64,000 nucleotides of DNA from SLDF01 sp964537925 (GTDB lineage: Bacteria > Bacteroidota > Bacteroidia > Chitinophagales > Saprospiraceae), in the NCBI GenBank assembly GCA_964537925.1, contig CAZICV010000005.1, positions 248,001-312,000 on the forward strand, in the 5' to 3' direction. Made by a program: the position numbers and the translations under genes. Positions within the stretch are counted from its first letter, which is position 1. Each line of letters opens with the position of its first letter. This document shows positions 18,162 through 28,361 of this stretch, piece by piece. Under the pieces are notes generated by a model that was given only the letters and a program-made list of their open reading frames with translations, was not told the origin of the DNA and searched no databases.

Positions 18162-21100
18162 TTATTCCTGGCGCAGGAACCTGCCTGTGTAGACAGTCTC
18201 ACCTGCATGTATCCTGTAGATATACCAACCCGGTGAGAGGCGGCTGATATCACAGGTATATTCAACTGCTGATGCCGCTTGCCGACGATCCAGCAACCTG
18301 CCTTCGGCAGACCAGATTTCGATGCCCTGCAGGATCTGCTGGCCGGTGGCCCTGAAATGCAGGACTGGCCCGGCAGGATTGGGATATACCAGTATATCTC
18401 CCAGTTCGGTACGATGTATGGACGATACGTAGTCGGCATCAGTCTCTATGGCAAACCAGGTCAGGTCCAGCCATCCGCCGTTAGCTTGCTGAACAACGAA
18501 CCAGAATCCATCGGTTTCCTCTTCTTCCCCGGTATGGCGGTAGTGTATGCGCCGCTGATCAATAGCTTCCTGGGTGAAGCTGTCGCCTGTCTGCAATACC
18601 TGTCCATCGAGGAGGAGCTCTCCTTTGCCCGGGATGCTTGCCAGCGTATAGTGAAGCTCGGAAGCAGGCACTACGGGATCTGCAGTCAACAGCTCGGCAG
18701 ATGTGATGTCCCGCTGCGTACCGGGTTTGAGTACGAGCAGTTCATTGAGGTGCAGCAGGGGTTGGCTGCCGGGGGCATTGGTACAGATACGCAGGCTCCA
18801 GCTGTTCAGGCGGCCGCCGCTTCCGCTTTGCAGGTCTCTGAAGCGCAGGCGCCAGACACCCTGTGCTTGTTTTCCCTGCAGGTTGGAGAGTGCGACTGTC
18901 GGCTGGTAAAGCGCACCCGTATTGGGCGGGCAGGCAAAAGCCGATGGTGCAAAATCCGAAAACCCGAAAGAAAAGCTGCCGTTGGTGCCGCCGCATCTTC
19001 TGCGCACCATCATTACCTCGGTCTCATCAGGAGACCGCAGCGCAAACTCCATATCGCTGAACCACTGATGAGAACCGATGACAGACCTTACTTCGACCGT
19101 AGATACTTCTGCTTCTACAGGCACGGTGATGTCGCTGAAGTATTCGGGCAGCCCGCTGGGCGATATGATGATCTCTTGCGTCTGTGTGTAGTCGGAGCAG
19201 GACAGGCTTTCCGTATGGAATGTATTGGGCAGTGTGGACCGGAGCTCAGAACAGTTGTTGTAAGCGTGGACCCGCCAGAAGTAGAGCGTGTTTCGCTCCA
19301 GGGTAGCCGTAGGTACATATTCGGGCAGTGTAAGCCCTGAGGCAGTGATCGTATTTGCCGCCGGGAATGCAGGATTGTCCGATATCTGTATCTCGTAGTG
19401 CGTGGCGTCGGCCAGCGGTTCCCAGATGAATATGGGAAGAGGAGACAGGCCGTTGGCGCCGTTTTCAGGCGAGATGGCGAGCGGGTCGCCGTCTATGGTA
19501 CGGTGCGTATTGAGCTCCATGTAGTAGTAAAGCGTATCAGCATCTTCCGCAGTGAAGACGACGGGTATCGTGTATATCCCCGTCGGGACGGAAGCATCCA
19601 GCGCCAGGCTGAGTGTGGATGTCTCGCCCGGCAATACGGGGCTTGCATCGAACGCAAACCGGATTCCCCCGGGCAGCCCGGTCGTATCAACATCCAGATG
19701 GATATCCCTGTCGAAATCCAGCAGCGCCAGGGTATTGAACGGGATCTCCAGCACGGTGGGCAGACAAAGCGTCCGGTTGAACTGGTCGACCTTGAACGTA
19801 AATCCGGGCCTGCTGGGGAGCTGGATGCGGAAATTGCCGGGATTGACCTGGAAAAACACATGGTCCTGTCCTTTCACTTTGATGCGTGCGCGGTCCGTCT
19901 GGATATCCGGCACAAGCAGCACGGTGAAACCGTTGTTGGGGATACCTGCGGCAAGGGTGTCCGTCCATGTAAGACCACCGTCCAGGGACAGGAGGATATC
20001 AACGTTCGCACAGTTCACAGGGGCCAGATCAGTGCCTGCCACTTCCCAGTGGATCTCTTCATAACGACCGGTCTCCCAGACTTTGCCGGCTGTCGGAGCT
20101 ACTACACGGAATGGTCCTGCCTGATCTGTCGCACTCATCCGCAATTGCGCCCAGGCAGCGCCACCTGCTTCCGCATTATAGTCCCTGGCCGTGAGGCGGA
20201 AGGTCAGGTTGCGGCTGTAGGTCGGCAGTACTTCGCGTGCATTGGAAGCATTGCTGAGTATATCCTGTATCCTCGGGAATACCCGCGTAGGATCGGTCGT
20301 AGGAGGCATGGAGCGGAATGAGGGGGCATCTACAGTTGGGTTGCCGAGAGATACGGTCGGCCCCAGGTCGTACTGCTCCCAGTTGTAATAGAGGGTATCG
20401 TCTTCTGTGTCGACGGCAGAACCTGTCAGCTCAAAAGGTGTCCTTACGGGGATGACCAGGTTTTGCGGGTGTGCGATGGTCACGACAGGCGCCGTGTTGC
20501 CTGTGGGGATGATGGTTGCGCAGGAATTCCCGGCGCCGGCCCTGCTGAAGTTGAACATTTCCTGCAGCGACCCGACGTGAAAATAGTCGTCGGACTGGAA
20601 CTGTACATTGTTGGAGCCACAGAGTCCTGCATAAGCCATGATCGTAGTGCCTGATCCCGGCTCAAAGGCTGTACCGGGGTTTTCGTTGCCGCTGCAGTTG
20701 TTGAAACTGTGGTTGCCGCTGAACTGGTGTCCGATCTCATGACATACATAGTCCACATAGAAGGGGTCTCCGACCGGACTGTTCAGCCCCGTCACACCGC
20801 GTGCCTTAGAGCTGGTACATACGCTGCCCAGCGCCGCTATACCACCGCCTCCCGTGGAGAATACGTGGCCGATGTCGTAGTTCTGGGCGCCGATGATGTT
20901 ATTGACCGTCGTCTGGTTTTGTCCCAGCATCCGGCTGCCGTTATTGTTGTCATAAGGATCAGACCCGGCGTCCAGGAAGATCAGCTGGTCGTTGTCATCG
21001 ATGATGATCATGCGGATGGCCAGGTCGCGCTCATAGATGGCATTGACCCGGTTCATGGCGGTGATCATGGCTGCCAGTACCGAAGGGACCGTGCCTCCGT

Positions 21101-21755
21101 GGAATGAAGCATATTCGCCGGTACATGCCAGCGCCAGCCTGTAGGTCCTGAGGCCAATGGATGCCGATCTGCCGGCGCCCATGGTGAGGGCTTTCCTGTT
21201 GTCGTTTTTGTGGGGGTCCAGCCAGCTGTTATCCATAGCCGCTGCCTCTGTATCCTGCTCGCACACAATGGCCCGGTCTTCGGCCATGGCCAGGTCGCGT
21301 TTGTAGTAGGCCTGGTAGGTATCGCCATATCGCTGCATGGGATCAATAAGCCAGGTGTCGCCTTCGCGGCCGAGCAATATGGCGTGAAAGCCTTGCGGAG
21401 TGATGTCTCCACGCCCCTGGTATGCTCCGTTGCGCAAGGTGAATGTATGTATCCCTGGGTACCTGGACATCAGGGCAGCACCGGCAATGGGGGCATCCTC
21501 CAGCTCGAAGCTGTGCCAGCGCCCGTCGGGGCCCGGCAGCTCGATCCGGGCTTTGCCACCCTGGTTGCGCAGGACATGATCATACCATGCCGCCAGCTTC
21601 GCCTGATCGAGATGTGCTGCCCGGTAGGCGTCCGGTTGTATCTCACGTTGCCTGAGCGCCGCTGTCGCCGGCTCGGCCCAGGACCAGAAGTTTTGTTGCC
21701 CGTAAGCGCCGGAGGCTGCCAGCAGGCAGATGCAGATTGAATAGAGGTACTTCAT
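18162..21755 (-). CDS. Secreted reprolysin-like (M12B) metalloprotease with P-domain and T9SS sorting domain
   Basis: 1197 aa. Signal peptide at about 1-19 (SGAYGQ). The catalytic domain at about 195-410 holds the metzincin zinc site with His339, Glu340, His343 and His349 in HEIGHQFSGNH, followed by a Met-turn candidate TIMAYAGLCG. Next come Ig/FnIII-like modules (about 540-880, including AGKVWETGRYEEIHWEV and LSPLPIFIWEPLADATHYEI), a proprotein convertase P-domain at about 890-1020 and a cadherin-like CSPG module at about 1030-1110. The last ~75 residues (ILVYPNPAGPVLHF) are a Por sorting domain. It should be an exported, surface-linked protease. Confidence 0.95.
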   Translation of the reverse strand: MKYLYSICICLLAASGAYGQQNFWSWAEPATAALRQREIQPDAYRAAHLDQAKLAAWYDHVLRNQGGKARIELPGPDGRWHSFELEDAPIAGAALMSRYPGIHTFTLRNGAYQGRGDITPQGFHAILLGREGDTWLIDPMQRYGDTYQAYYKRDLAMAEDRAIVCEQDTEAAAMDNSWLDPHKNDNRKALTMGAGRSASIGLRTYRLALACTGEYASFHGGTVPSVLAAMITAMNRVNAIYERDLAIRMIIIDDNDQLIFLDAGSDPYDNNNGSRMLGQNQTTVNNIIGAQNYDIGHVFSTGGGGIAALGSVCTSSKARGVTGLNSPVGDPFYVDYVCHEIGHQFSGNHSFNNCSGNENPGTAFEPGSGTTIMAYAGLCGSNNVQFQSDDYFHVGSLQEMFNFSRAGAGNSCATIIPTGNTAPVVTIAHPQNLVIPVRTPFELTGSAVDTEDDTLYYNWEQYDLGPTVSLGNPTVDAPSFRSMPPTTDPTRVFPRIQDILSNASNAREVLPTYSRNLTFRLTARDYNAEAGGAAWAQLRMSATDQAGPFRVVAPTAGKVWETGRYEEIHWEVAGTDLAPVNCANVDILLSLDGGLTWTDTLAAGIPNNGFTVLLVPDIQTDRARIKVKGQDHVFFQVNPGNFRIQLPSRPGFTFKVDQFNRTLCLPTVLEIPFNTLALLDFDRDIHLDVDTTGLPGGIRFAFDASPVLPGETSTLSLALDASVPTGIYTIPVVFTAEDADTLYYYMELNTHRTIDGDPLAISPENGANGLSPLPIFIWEPLADATHYEIQISDNPAFPAANTITASGLTLPEYVPTATLERNTLYFWRVHAYNNCSELRSTLPNTFHTESLSCSDYTQTQEIIISPSGLPEYFSDITVPVEAEVSTVEVRSVIGSHQWFSDMEFALRSPDETEVMMVRRRCGGTNGSFSFGFSDFAPSAFACPPNTGALYQPTVALSNLQGKQAQGVWRLRFRDLQSGSGGRLNSWSLRICTNAPGSQPLLHLNELLVLKPGTQRDITSAELLTADPVVPASELHYTLASIPGKGELLLDGQVLQTGDSFTQEAIDQRRIHYRHTGEEEETDGFWFVVQQANGGWLDLTWFAIETDADYVSSIHRTELGDILVYPNPAGPVLHFRATGQQILQGIEIWSAEGRLLDRRQAASAVEYTCDISRLSPGWYIYRIHAGETVYTGRFLRQE

Positions 21756-21844
21756 ACGACGGTGTGCTTTGTATTTAGATTGCGATATGATAAGTGCGTG
21801 CCCGGTAGCTCAGAGTGCTCCGGGTAGCCGGCCGGGTAACATTC
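21756..21844. other. Short GC-hairpin spacer between two secreted-protease genes
   Basis: 89 bp between the subtilase 3' end and the metalloprotease 5' end. It contains CCCGG and CCGGG inverted segments around 21801-21835 that could terminate the leftward subtilase transcript; no T tract is seen. Confidence 0.35.
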
Positions 21845-24574
21845 TTACTGAGCCTTTACGACCTTGACGGCCTTGCGATCCTTGCTGTCCGTACCAAACT
21901 CCAGGTACAGTACATAGGAGCCCGGCAGGATACCCGCCAGCTCTACGCGATAGTATACCTGACCTTCGGCCAGTTCTCCCGAGCGCAGCTCCCTGCCTTG
22001 TATATCGAATAGCCTGAACCTGAGCGGTACACTGAGTTTGTCCGTGAAAGTGACGCCGACATGATCTTCGAATGGGTTAGGACTGGCTGCGTATACTTCC
22101 GTACCGGACAGGTTCTTGCGTACAACGATCACAGGCGAATAAAAGCTGCTGTCGTATCCGGTCCGTGTATCGTAATTTTCAACAAAAAGCCGGTAGAAGT
22201 AGATATCCCTGAGCCGCTCGGAAGGCGTCGTGTAGAGATAACCGGTAGGTTCGATATCGAATACCTGACCCGGTACGTAGGTGACACTGTCGAATTCGAA
22301 TCCATTGGTCGAAACTTCTACCCTGAAACCTTGGCAATAGTATTCCGGCCGTGTCGTCCAGTTGAGCTGGATGCGGCGATTGCGGTCAAACCCGCCTTCG
22401 AAGGACTGTAGTTCTGTGCCCAGGTTTCCTTCGTAGCTGCGGATCTGGAAATCATCCAGTGCCAGGCCGGTAAAGAAGCCGCGGTCCTGGCTTTTGAAGA
22501 CAAACCGGAAGGCTACACCCTCTTGTCCGCTGAACTGGCTCACATTGTACTGGAACTTGCGGAAAGTAGACTGGCGTCCCGTGAAGTAAGACTCTCCGAG
22601 CAGGTAAGCGGAAATACCCAGTGAGGTATTGGTTGTCGTGTACCATCCGGGTTGTTGTGTACCCAGTTTTTTCCAGGTAACTCCGCCGTCTTCCGAGTAC
22701 TCGACATGGAATCCGTCCAAACCGCTGCTGATGTCATACTTGGCGTAGAAGCTGAGCTCGTACAATCCCGGATTGCTGAAGTCGAACATGGGTGTATACA
22801 GGTAGCTGCGTGTGCCGGGCTCATAGTACTGGTCTTCCGGCGCCAGCACATATGCCGATTGGCCGCTGTTTGCGCCATTCTTGCCGTTGACCGAAGAGTT
22901 GCCTGCTATCCACTCTGATCCCGACTGGTTGTATACGCCGAAATGCCCGGACTGGGACTCGAAGTCGCCTCCATAACCGGGTGTATCCGGTGTGTAGGGC
23001 AGGGGAAGCCTGGGTAGTATGCGGATGGAAGTTTCTTTTGACTCCTGCTCGGTGATCTGCAGCCCGACCGGGAAATCTCCCGTCCGGTCGAATGTATAGC
23101 TGAACTGCTCTTCTTCCGAGGTGAACTGGTCGCCGACCGACCACCTGGAGAAGTTGCCGTTGAGGCTGCGGTCCTCGAAACGGACCGGGCTGTTCGCATA
23201 GTGTACCCGGGGAAATACAGGGCGGGCCTCCGCAGGGTGATCTGCCAGGCAACGGATACCTTTCAGCGCATTGATGCGTCCGTTCCCCATCATGCCTGCG
23301 AACTGGGGATTGAGGCCGTCAAGATCGTCCGTAGTATTGAGCAGGCAGTTCCTGACGTCGTCGGCTGTCACATTCGGGTGATACCCGAAGAGGTAGCCTG
23401 CCAGGCCTGCTACGTTGGGGCAGGCCATGGATGTACCGCTGTAGAAGGTATAGGAGCTGTTGCTGCCTGCTACCGTACTGAGTATATCAGAGCCAGGCGC
23501 AGAGATATCGATCCACTCGCCGAAGTTTGAAAAGTCCGATTTCAGGTCCTGCGAATTGGTCGAGGCTACGGAGATCACATTTTTGCTGGCAGCCGGGAAA
23601 AACTCCAGGTTGATATTGTCGTTGCCGGCAGCAGCTATGCAGATGATGCCGAGTTCGTGTGCATAGTTGAAAAGATTCTGTGTGGTATTGCCATTGCCGC
23701 TGCCTCCGAAGGACATGGAGATCACGTCCGGCCGGTTGGCTACAGCGTATACGATGCCTTCCATGGTCCGCTCTATCCCGATCGACTGGGATTCGGAGAG
23801 CTTGGCCTTCACGGCCATCAGCTTGCAGTCGAAGCCCAGGGAGGATATACCCCTGGAGTTTTCACTCCTGGCCATAGCTATACCGGCACAGTGCGTGCCG
23901 TGCGAAAAATTGAAGTTTCCTGCACTGGCCGGTGGATTGGGGTCAGCTTTGTTATTGGCCACGTCATAGCCGTGAACGTCGTCTATATAGCCATTGCCGT
24001 CGTCGTCGATGCCATTGCCGGGTATCTCGCCCGGGTTGACCCACAGATTCGGTTCGAGGTCTTCATGAGAGATCTTCACGGCATCGTCTACGATCGCGAT
24101 CACTACCTCTCTGCGCGTGCCCCGGTGTATATCCCAGGCTTGTACGGCCTGGATAACCTGCATGGTCCACTGCTGGCTGAAGCGGGGGTCATTGGGTGTA
24201 TGTGTAGAGCGGTACAGCGGTACTCTTTCGGCGTACAGGACACAGGGCTGGGCTTCCAGGTCCTTTATGAGTTGCGCCACTTCTCCCGGTTTCGAAAAGT
24301 ACAGCTCGTACACATGGTCAAAAGCTTCGTGCCGCAGATTCTTGAAATAATCTTTTTCTTCAGTGATCCCGTACTTGCCGGCCAGTGCGTCATACCAGTC
24401 CTTACCGTCATCGGCGGCCCTGGAGCGGACTATATCGCGACCGCCGACCGGGTCGCAGTCCGGCCTGAACTGGACGAAGATCCTGCCGTCCCAGTAGTCG
24501 GTATGTACATTCTGAGCCAGTACGCCCAGGGGCATGAGAAGGGCGGAACATATAGCAAGTAGGATTGATTTCAT
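21845..24574 (-). CDS. Secreted S8 subtilisin-like protease with T9SS sorting domain
   Basis: 909 aa from the ATG at 24574 (MKSILLAICSALLMPLGVLAQ, a clean signal peptide). The open frame runs 154 codons further upstream, but that part overlaps the next gene antiparallel in frame and is not credible protein. The triad is visible: Asp163 in AIVDDAVKISHEDL, His225 in SHGTHCAG and Ser382 in GTSMACPN. After the protease domain come a PKD-like module (about 530-590), a jelly-roll module with GDFESQSGHFG, a domain containing LNWTTRPEYYCQGFRVEVS, and a Por sorting domain starting SPNPFEDHVGV. The whole C-terminal half is paralogous to that of the propeller protein 17 bp upstream, with which it is co-transcribed. 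Confidence 0.95.
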   Translation of the reverse strand: MKSILLAICSALLMPLGVLAQNVHTDYWDGRIFVQFRPDCDPVGGRDIVRSRAADDGKDWYDALAGKYGITEEKDYFKNLRHEAFDHVYELYFSKPGEVAQLIKDLEAQPCVLYAERVPLYRSTHTPNDPRFSQQWTMQVIQAVQAWDIHRGTRREVVIAIVDDAVKISHEDLEPNLWVNPGEIPGNGIDDDGNGYIDDVHGYDVANNKADPNPPASAGNFNFSHGTHCAGIAMARSENSRGISSLGFDCKLMAVKAKLSESQSIGIERTMEGIVYAVANRPDVISMSFGGSGNGNTTQNLFNYAHELGIICIAAAGNDNINLEFFPAASKNVISVASTNSQDLKSDFSNFGEWIDISAPGSDILSTVAGSNSSYTFYSGTSMACPNVAGLAGYLFGYHPNVTADDVRNCLLNTTDDLDGLNPQFAGMMGNGRINALKGIRCLADHPAEARPVFPRVHYANSPVRFEDRSLNGNFSRWSVGDQFTSEEEQFSYTFDRTGDFPVGLQITEQESKETSIRILPRLPLPYTPDTPGYGGDFESQSGHFGVYNQSGSEWIAGNSSVNGKNGANSGQSAYVLAPEDQYYEPGTRSYLYTPMFDFSNPGLYELSFYAKYDISSGLDGFHVEYSEDGGVTWKKLGTQQPGWYTTTNTSLGISAYLLGESYFTGRQSTFRKFQYNVSQFSGQEGVAFRFVFKSQDRGFFTGLALDDFQIRSYEGNLGTELQSFEGGFDRNRRIQLNWTTRPEYYCQGFRVEVSTNGFEFDSVTYVPGQVFDIEPTGYLYTTPSERLRDIYFYRLFVENYDTRTGYDSSFYSPVIVVRKNLSGTEVYAASPNPFEDHVGVTFTDKLSVPLRFRLFDIQGRELRSGELAEGQVYYRVELAGILPGSYVLYLEFGTDSKDRKAVKVVKAQ

Positions 24575-24591
24575 ATCGCTGGAGTTAAACC

Positions 24592-27500
24592 TTAATAAAC
24601 GACAAATTTGATTGCATTGGTATAGGTTGCAGTCGGGATCTCTGTATAGAGGACGTACGTCCCGGGCACCAGGTTTGGTAGTTCGTAGCGCAGGAAGCCT
24701 GCTCCCGGTATGGTGCGTGTATCGGCGAGCAGCTGCCCGTTGACCGCAAATACCCGTATGCGGACTTCTTCTTCCACCACATTGGTAAATACCAGGTTGA
24801 TATGGTCCCTGGTCAGTGTAGGGAAAGCCTGGAATACGGCAGTGCCTGTGAGATTCTTGCGGATCACCACCTGCCGGGTATAGAAGCTGAGGTCTTCCCC
24901 TGTATTCTGATTGACATTGTGCACGTATAACCTGCCGAAGTACAGGTCCCGCGACCTGGCTGAAGCCGCTGTAAAGCTGTAGGAGCGCATCTGCGCAGAG
25001 AACCCGGTAGCTGCTACATAGCCGATCGAATCCCATTTGATACCGTTTTCGGACAGCTCTACCCTGAATCCCTGGCAGAAATACTCGGGCAGGGTCTGCC
25101 AGTCCAGTTTTGGCTTACGGTCTGTGGTGAAAGCCCCGGTGAGAGAGATCACTTCGGTGTGGTCTATCCCTGCAAACTGGGATATCTCGAAGTCTTCTAT
25201 GGCCAGACCGGCGTACGAACCGCTGGCCTGCGAACGGAATACGAATCTGAATGCAATCTCCGGCAGACCGGAAAATTCGCTGATATTGAGCCTGTACTGC
25301 CGGAAACTGGCCTGTGTGCCTGAGAAATAGGGCTGCCCCGGCTCGAAGGCCGCTCCGGGAGCGCTGCTGAGGATATTGTACCACCCGGTGACATTGGTAC
25401 CCAGCACCGACCAGCTCCTGCCTGCGTCGGTGGTGTACTGGACCTGGAACCCATCGAATGGCCCGATGCTATACTTGGCGTGAAAGCTGATCTCGTAGAT
25501 ACCCTGGGCGCTGAAGTCGTATTTGGGTGTATACAGGGCCGATACGGTACGGTGCTGGTAGAGGGGTTCGTCCGGTCCCAGCACCCAGGCGTACTGTCCG
25601 CTACGGGTACCGGATTTTGCGGATACGGACGAATTGCCTCTTTCGAATGCGGAGCCTGAGATCGTGAGGGCTGCAAAGTCCCCCGGGTTGCGCTCGAAAT
25701 CACCGGAATACTCAGCCGATCCTGCGACGAACGGCAGCGGCTTGCCGGGCAGCACCCGTATACTGACCTGGGCGCGGAGTTCGGGTGATACGGTCAGCGT
25801 CACGGTATAGGACCCTGTATCCCTGTATATGTGCTCGGGAGACTCGTCGCCCGAGGTATTGCCGTCGCCGAAGTCCCAGAGCCTCGAGCCGAAGTCGCCG
25901 ATCGAGTTGTCTGTAAACTGTATCGGTGAGCCTACGTATCCTATGAGCTGGTCCGTCCTGATGATAGCCTGCTCTTTCAGGAATACGCTGCTGGTATACA
26001 TACCGCGGCCATGAGTGCCGGCTACCAGCAGGTTGTCCGATTCGCGTACCTGCAGCATGTCGATCCTGGTATTGCCCAGGCCGTCGCTTGCGGGCTGCCA
26101 ACTGGTCACCGTACCGGCCAGGATATCTGTACCCCATATGCCCAGTTCGGTGGCGAGGACGACGGCCTGCGGATCGAGTGGAGAGAATACAGCCCATCGC
26201 ACGGGTATATCAGGCAGATTGCCGGTATTGTTGATCCAGCTCTGTCCGCCGTTGCGGGACTCGAATACCTTGGCTACACCGTAGTTGCTATAGGTCACCA
26301 GCAGGTGGTTTTCGTCGTCTTGTTGTACGGCTACGCAGGACACAAACCCATTGCCTGAGCGGATCAGACGCGCCGCAGGCGTGGTGGTATTGGCATTGTC
26401 CACTACGTAGACATTGCCGTTGCTGAGACCGAAGTACACGCGGTTCTCTACGTTGGGGGAGACGGTGACAGCTGCGATCCGGTTGCCGCCGATAGCGCCC
26501 AGCGGGATCGTCTCCGTAGTATTCTGCGTACCTACATTGCGCACCACACCGTACTGCCCGGGTTCGTGGCTGCAGTAGAGTATTTTTTCGCGGCTGTCAT
26601 AATCGGTCGGGTTGATGAAATAACCTGTATTGGAGCCGATGCTCACGCTGGTCACGCTGCCGGGACCCCAGCCGGCATTGGTGATGTAGTAGTTGTTGTT
26701 GATATATGAGGATATCTGTATCTCCGGGTTGAGCTGATCGATATGTACAAATCCGCCGTCGCCGCCGGTCACCTCCCTGGTGTCATTCATCCCGTCGCTC
26801 GTGAACAGTTGGGAGCCATTGTCCTGCGTACCTCCCAAGAACCAGCTTCGGCCCGCCTCCGGGTGCACTGCACAGGAGTAGAACTGGGTCACATTGAACC
26901 CGTTGGACACGAAGCTGATGGTGGGTACGGCGGCCCGGCCGTTGGTCGTCCGGAATATACCTCCGTCATTGGTGAAGTAGATGGTATCCGAGCTGCCGGG
27001 GTGGAACACGATATTGTGCTGGTCGGCATGTACATACTGGATACCGCCCCCACCGTACCACTGGCCGATCTGGGTCCAGGAGCTGCCCCCGTTGGAGCTC
27101 ACCAGCACGTCGATACCACCTATGAAGATGCGATCGGGATTGCGCGGATCCACCTCGGCTATCAGGTCGTACCAGGCCTGGCTGCCCGCAAAGTTGGCAT
27201 TGCCAAGCGCGGGCGGGTTGTTGACGGTTATCCAGTTGTCGCCCCCGTTGATGCTGCGCATGATGCTGAGTACGGAGCCATTGCTCGCGGCAAACAGCCC
27301 GTATAGCACATCGGGATTCGACTCGGACACAGCCAGCTCTACCCGTGCATACCCGGAGGTCGGAAGCCCCCCGGACAGGCGCTGCCAGTCACCCTGGTTG
27401 CCGGTCGCCGAGCGGTAGATACCTGATCCCGAGCTCCCGGCGTAGAGTATGCCGTCCGAAGCCAGCTCCAGGTCCGTAGTGCGTCCGCCGAGTACGCTGT

Positions 27501-28227
27501 TCCAGGTCTCTCCCTTGTCCAGGGATCTGAAAAGCCCGCTATTGGTCGCTGCATAGGCTGTGCCGTCACCGGTCACGACGATCTTGTTGACATAGTAGAA
27601 CGAGGCGGACCTGGTGGTCGTTAGCTGGGTCCAGGTATCGCCTCCGTCAGAAGTCTTCCAGATACCGAATCCGCGCAGCGCGTCTGCGTTGAACCAGCCT
27701 TCGCCCGTACCGGCATAGATAGTCTGCAGGTCGGATGGGTCCTGTGCGATCGAGGAGATAGCCACATTTTCGAAGTAGTCGCCGATCGGGGTCCAGAACG
27801 GTCGCTGAGCCAGCATATTCCCGGTCTTCCAGATACCACCCGCTACACCTCCCGTCCATACCGTATTGCCGGTCGGATCGCTCCTGTCGACACAGAGCGC
27901 CCTGGTGCGCCCGGAGACATTGTTGGGGCCTCTTTCTTCCCACTTGAACTCGGGCAGTTCGCGGCCGGATCTCAGGCGTTCGGAGCGGAGCACATCGGCA
28001 TAGGCCATAGCCTGCAACAGGCGTTCGCGGGGTACGGTATTGGTACTGGGGTCACGTGTCTTTTCAAACTCGAACTCGATCATACCCTCGACGCGCTTCG
28101 CTTTCGGAGGCTTCTTGAATTTTTTGAAGCCCCCGGTTTGTTCGGATGGCTGCAAAAGAAAGAAAGCGGCCGTAACGCAAACAGCAAGCAGGCCTCCGGC
28201 CCATATCCACCTCCCGGGTTTACTCAT
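24592..28227 (-). CDS. Large sortilin-like beta-propeller protein with PKD and T9SS-type C-terminus
   Basis: 1211 aa. The N-terminus has one hydrophobic segment (WIWAGGLLAVCVTAAFFLL), a signal anchor or signal peptide. Residues ~75-740 are BNR/Asp-box propeller repeats of the VPS10/sortilin or xyloglucanase type: GGIWKTSDGGDTWTQL-like units recur, for example IMRSINGGDNWITV and VFESRNGGQSWIN. A PKD domain follows (SRLWDFGDGNTSGD, GSYTVTLTV, about 790-840), then a jelly-roll and a QTLPEYFCQGFRVELS module, and a Por-like sorting domain starting FPTLTRDHINLVF. No glycosidase catalytic residues are evident. It is first in a two-gene operon with the subtilase. Confidence 0.9.
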   Translation of the reverse strand: MSKPGRWIWAGGLLAVCVTAAFFLLQPSEQTGGFKKFKKPPKAKRVEGMIEFEFEKTRDPSTNTVPRERLLQAMAYADVLRSERLRSGRELPEFKWEERGPNNVSGRTRALCVDRSDPTGNTVWTGGVAGGIWKTGNMLAQRPFWTPIGDYFENVAISSIAQDPSDLQTIYAGTGEGWFNADALRGFGIWKTSDGGDTWTQLTTTRSASFYYVNKIVVTGDGTAYAATNSGLFRSLDKGETWNSVLGGRTTDLELASDGILYAGSSGSGIYRSATGNQGDWQRLSGGLPTSGYARVELAVSESNPDVLYGLFAASNGSVLSIMRSINGGDNWITVNNPPALGNANFAGSQAWYDLIAEVDPRNPDRIFIGGIDVLVSSNGGSSWTQIGQWYGGGGIQYVHADQHNIVFHPGSSDTIYFTNDGGIFRTTNGRAAVPTISFVSNGFNVTQFYSCAVHPEAGRSWFLGGTQDNGSQLFTSDGMNDTREVTGGDGGFVHIDQLNPEIQISSYINNNYYITNAGWGPGSVTSVSIGSNTGYFINPTDYDSREKILYCSHEPGQYGVVRNVGTQNTTETIPLGAIGGNRIAAVTVSPNVENRVYFGLSNGNVYVVDNANTTTPAARLIRSGNGFVSCVAVQQDDENHLLVTYSNYGVAKVFESRNGGQSWINNTGNLPDIPVRWAVFSPLDPQAVVLATELGIWGTDILAGTVTSWQPASDGLGNTRIDMLQVRESDNLLVAGTHGRGMYTSSVFLKEQAIIRTDQLIGYVGSPIQFTDNSIGDFGSRLWDFGDGNTSGDESPEHIYRDTGSYTVTLTVSPELRAQVSIRVLPGKPLPFVAGSAEYSGDFERNPGDFAALTISGSAFERGNSSVSAKSGTRSGQYAWVLGPDEPLYQHRTVSALYTPKYDFSAQGIYEISFHAKYSIGPFDGFQVQYTTDAGRSWSVLGTNVTGWYNILSSAPGAAFEPGQPYFSGTQASFRQYRLNISEFSGLPEIAFRFVFRSQASGSYAGLAIEDFEISQFAGIDHTEVISLTGAFTTDRKPKLDWQTLPEYFCQGFRVELSENGIKWDSIGYVAATGFSAQMRSYSFTAASARSRDLYFGRLYVHNVNQNTGEDLSFYTRQVVIRKNLTGTAVFQAFPTLTRDHINLVFTNVVEEEVRIRVFAVNGQLLADTRTIPGAGFLRYELPNLVPGTYVLYTEIPTATYTNAIKFVVY

Positions 28228-28361
28228 AACGCTTGTAAAAAATTGTCGGTCGTGTTAAATTGCTTATATATAAGCCCCTCTGACTGTAGATGATTGATCT
28301 ACAAGGGGGAAAACATTATTCTTTAATAACAGTGAATCAAAGAATAAAGTTACTACAATAT
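28228..28361. other. Intergenic region with 14-bp palindrome and hairpin
   Basis: Between the leftward barrel gene and the leftward propeller operon. It contains the perfect palindrome GCTTATATATAAGC at 28262-28275 and a hairpin at 28285-28303 (TGTAGAT, loop GATTG, ATCTACA) with outer CCCCT/AGGGG pairing. It probably combines a terminator for the barrel gene with the promoter of the propeller operon; no TAnnTTTG is found. Confidence 0.5.

Noticed and set aside
21800..21875. tRNA-like start (a GCCCGGTAGCTCAG-type D-arm) between two protease genes
   Set aside because: No matching acceptor 3' strand, anticodon arm or T-arm follows, and the region would run into the subtilase coding sequence.
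24575..25036. N-terminal extension of the leftward subtilase
   Set aside because: It overlaps the well-supported propeller gene on the same strand in another frame, and a clean signal peptide starts at 24574.
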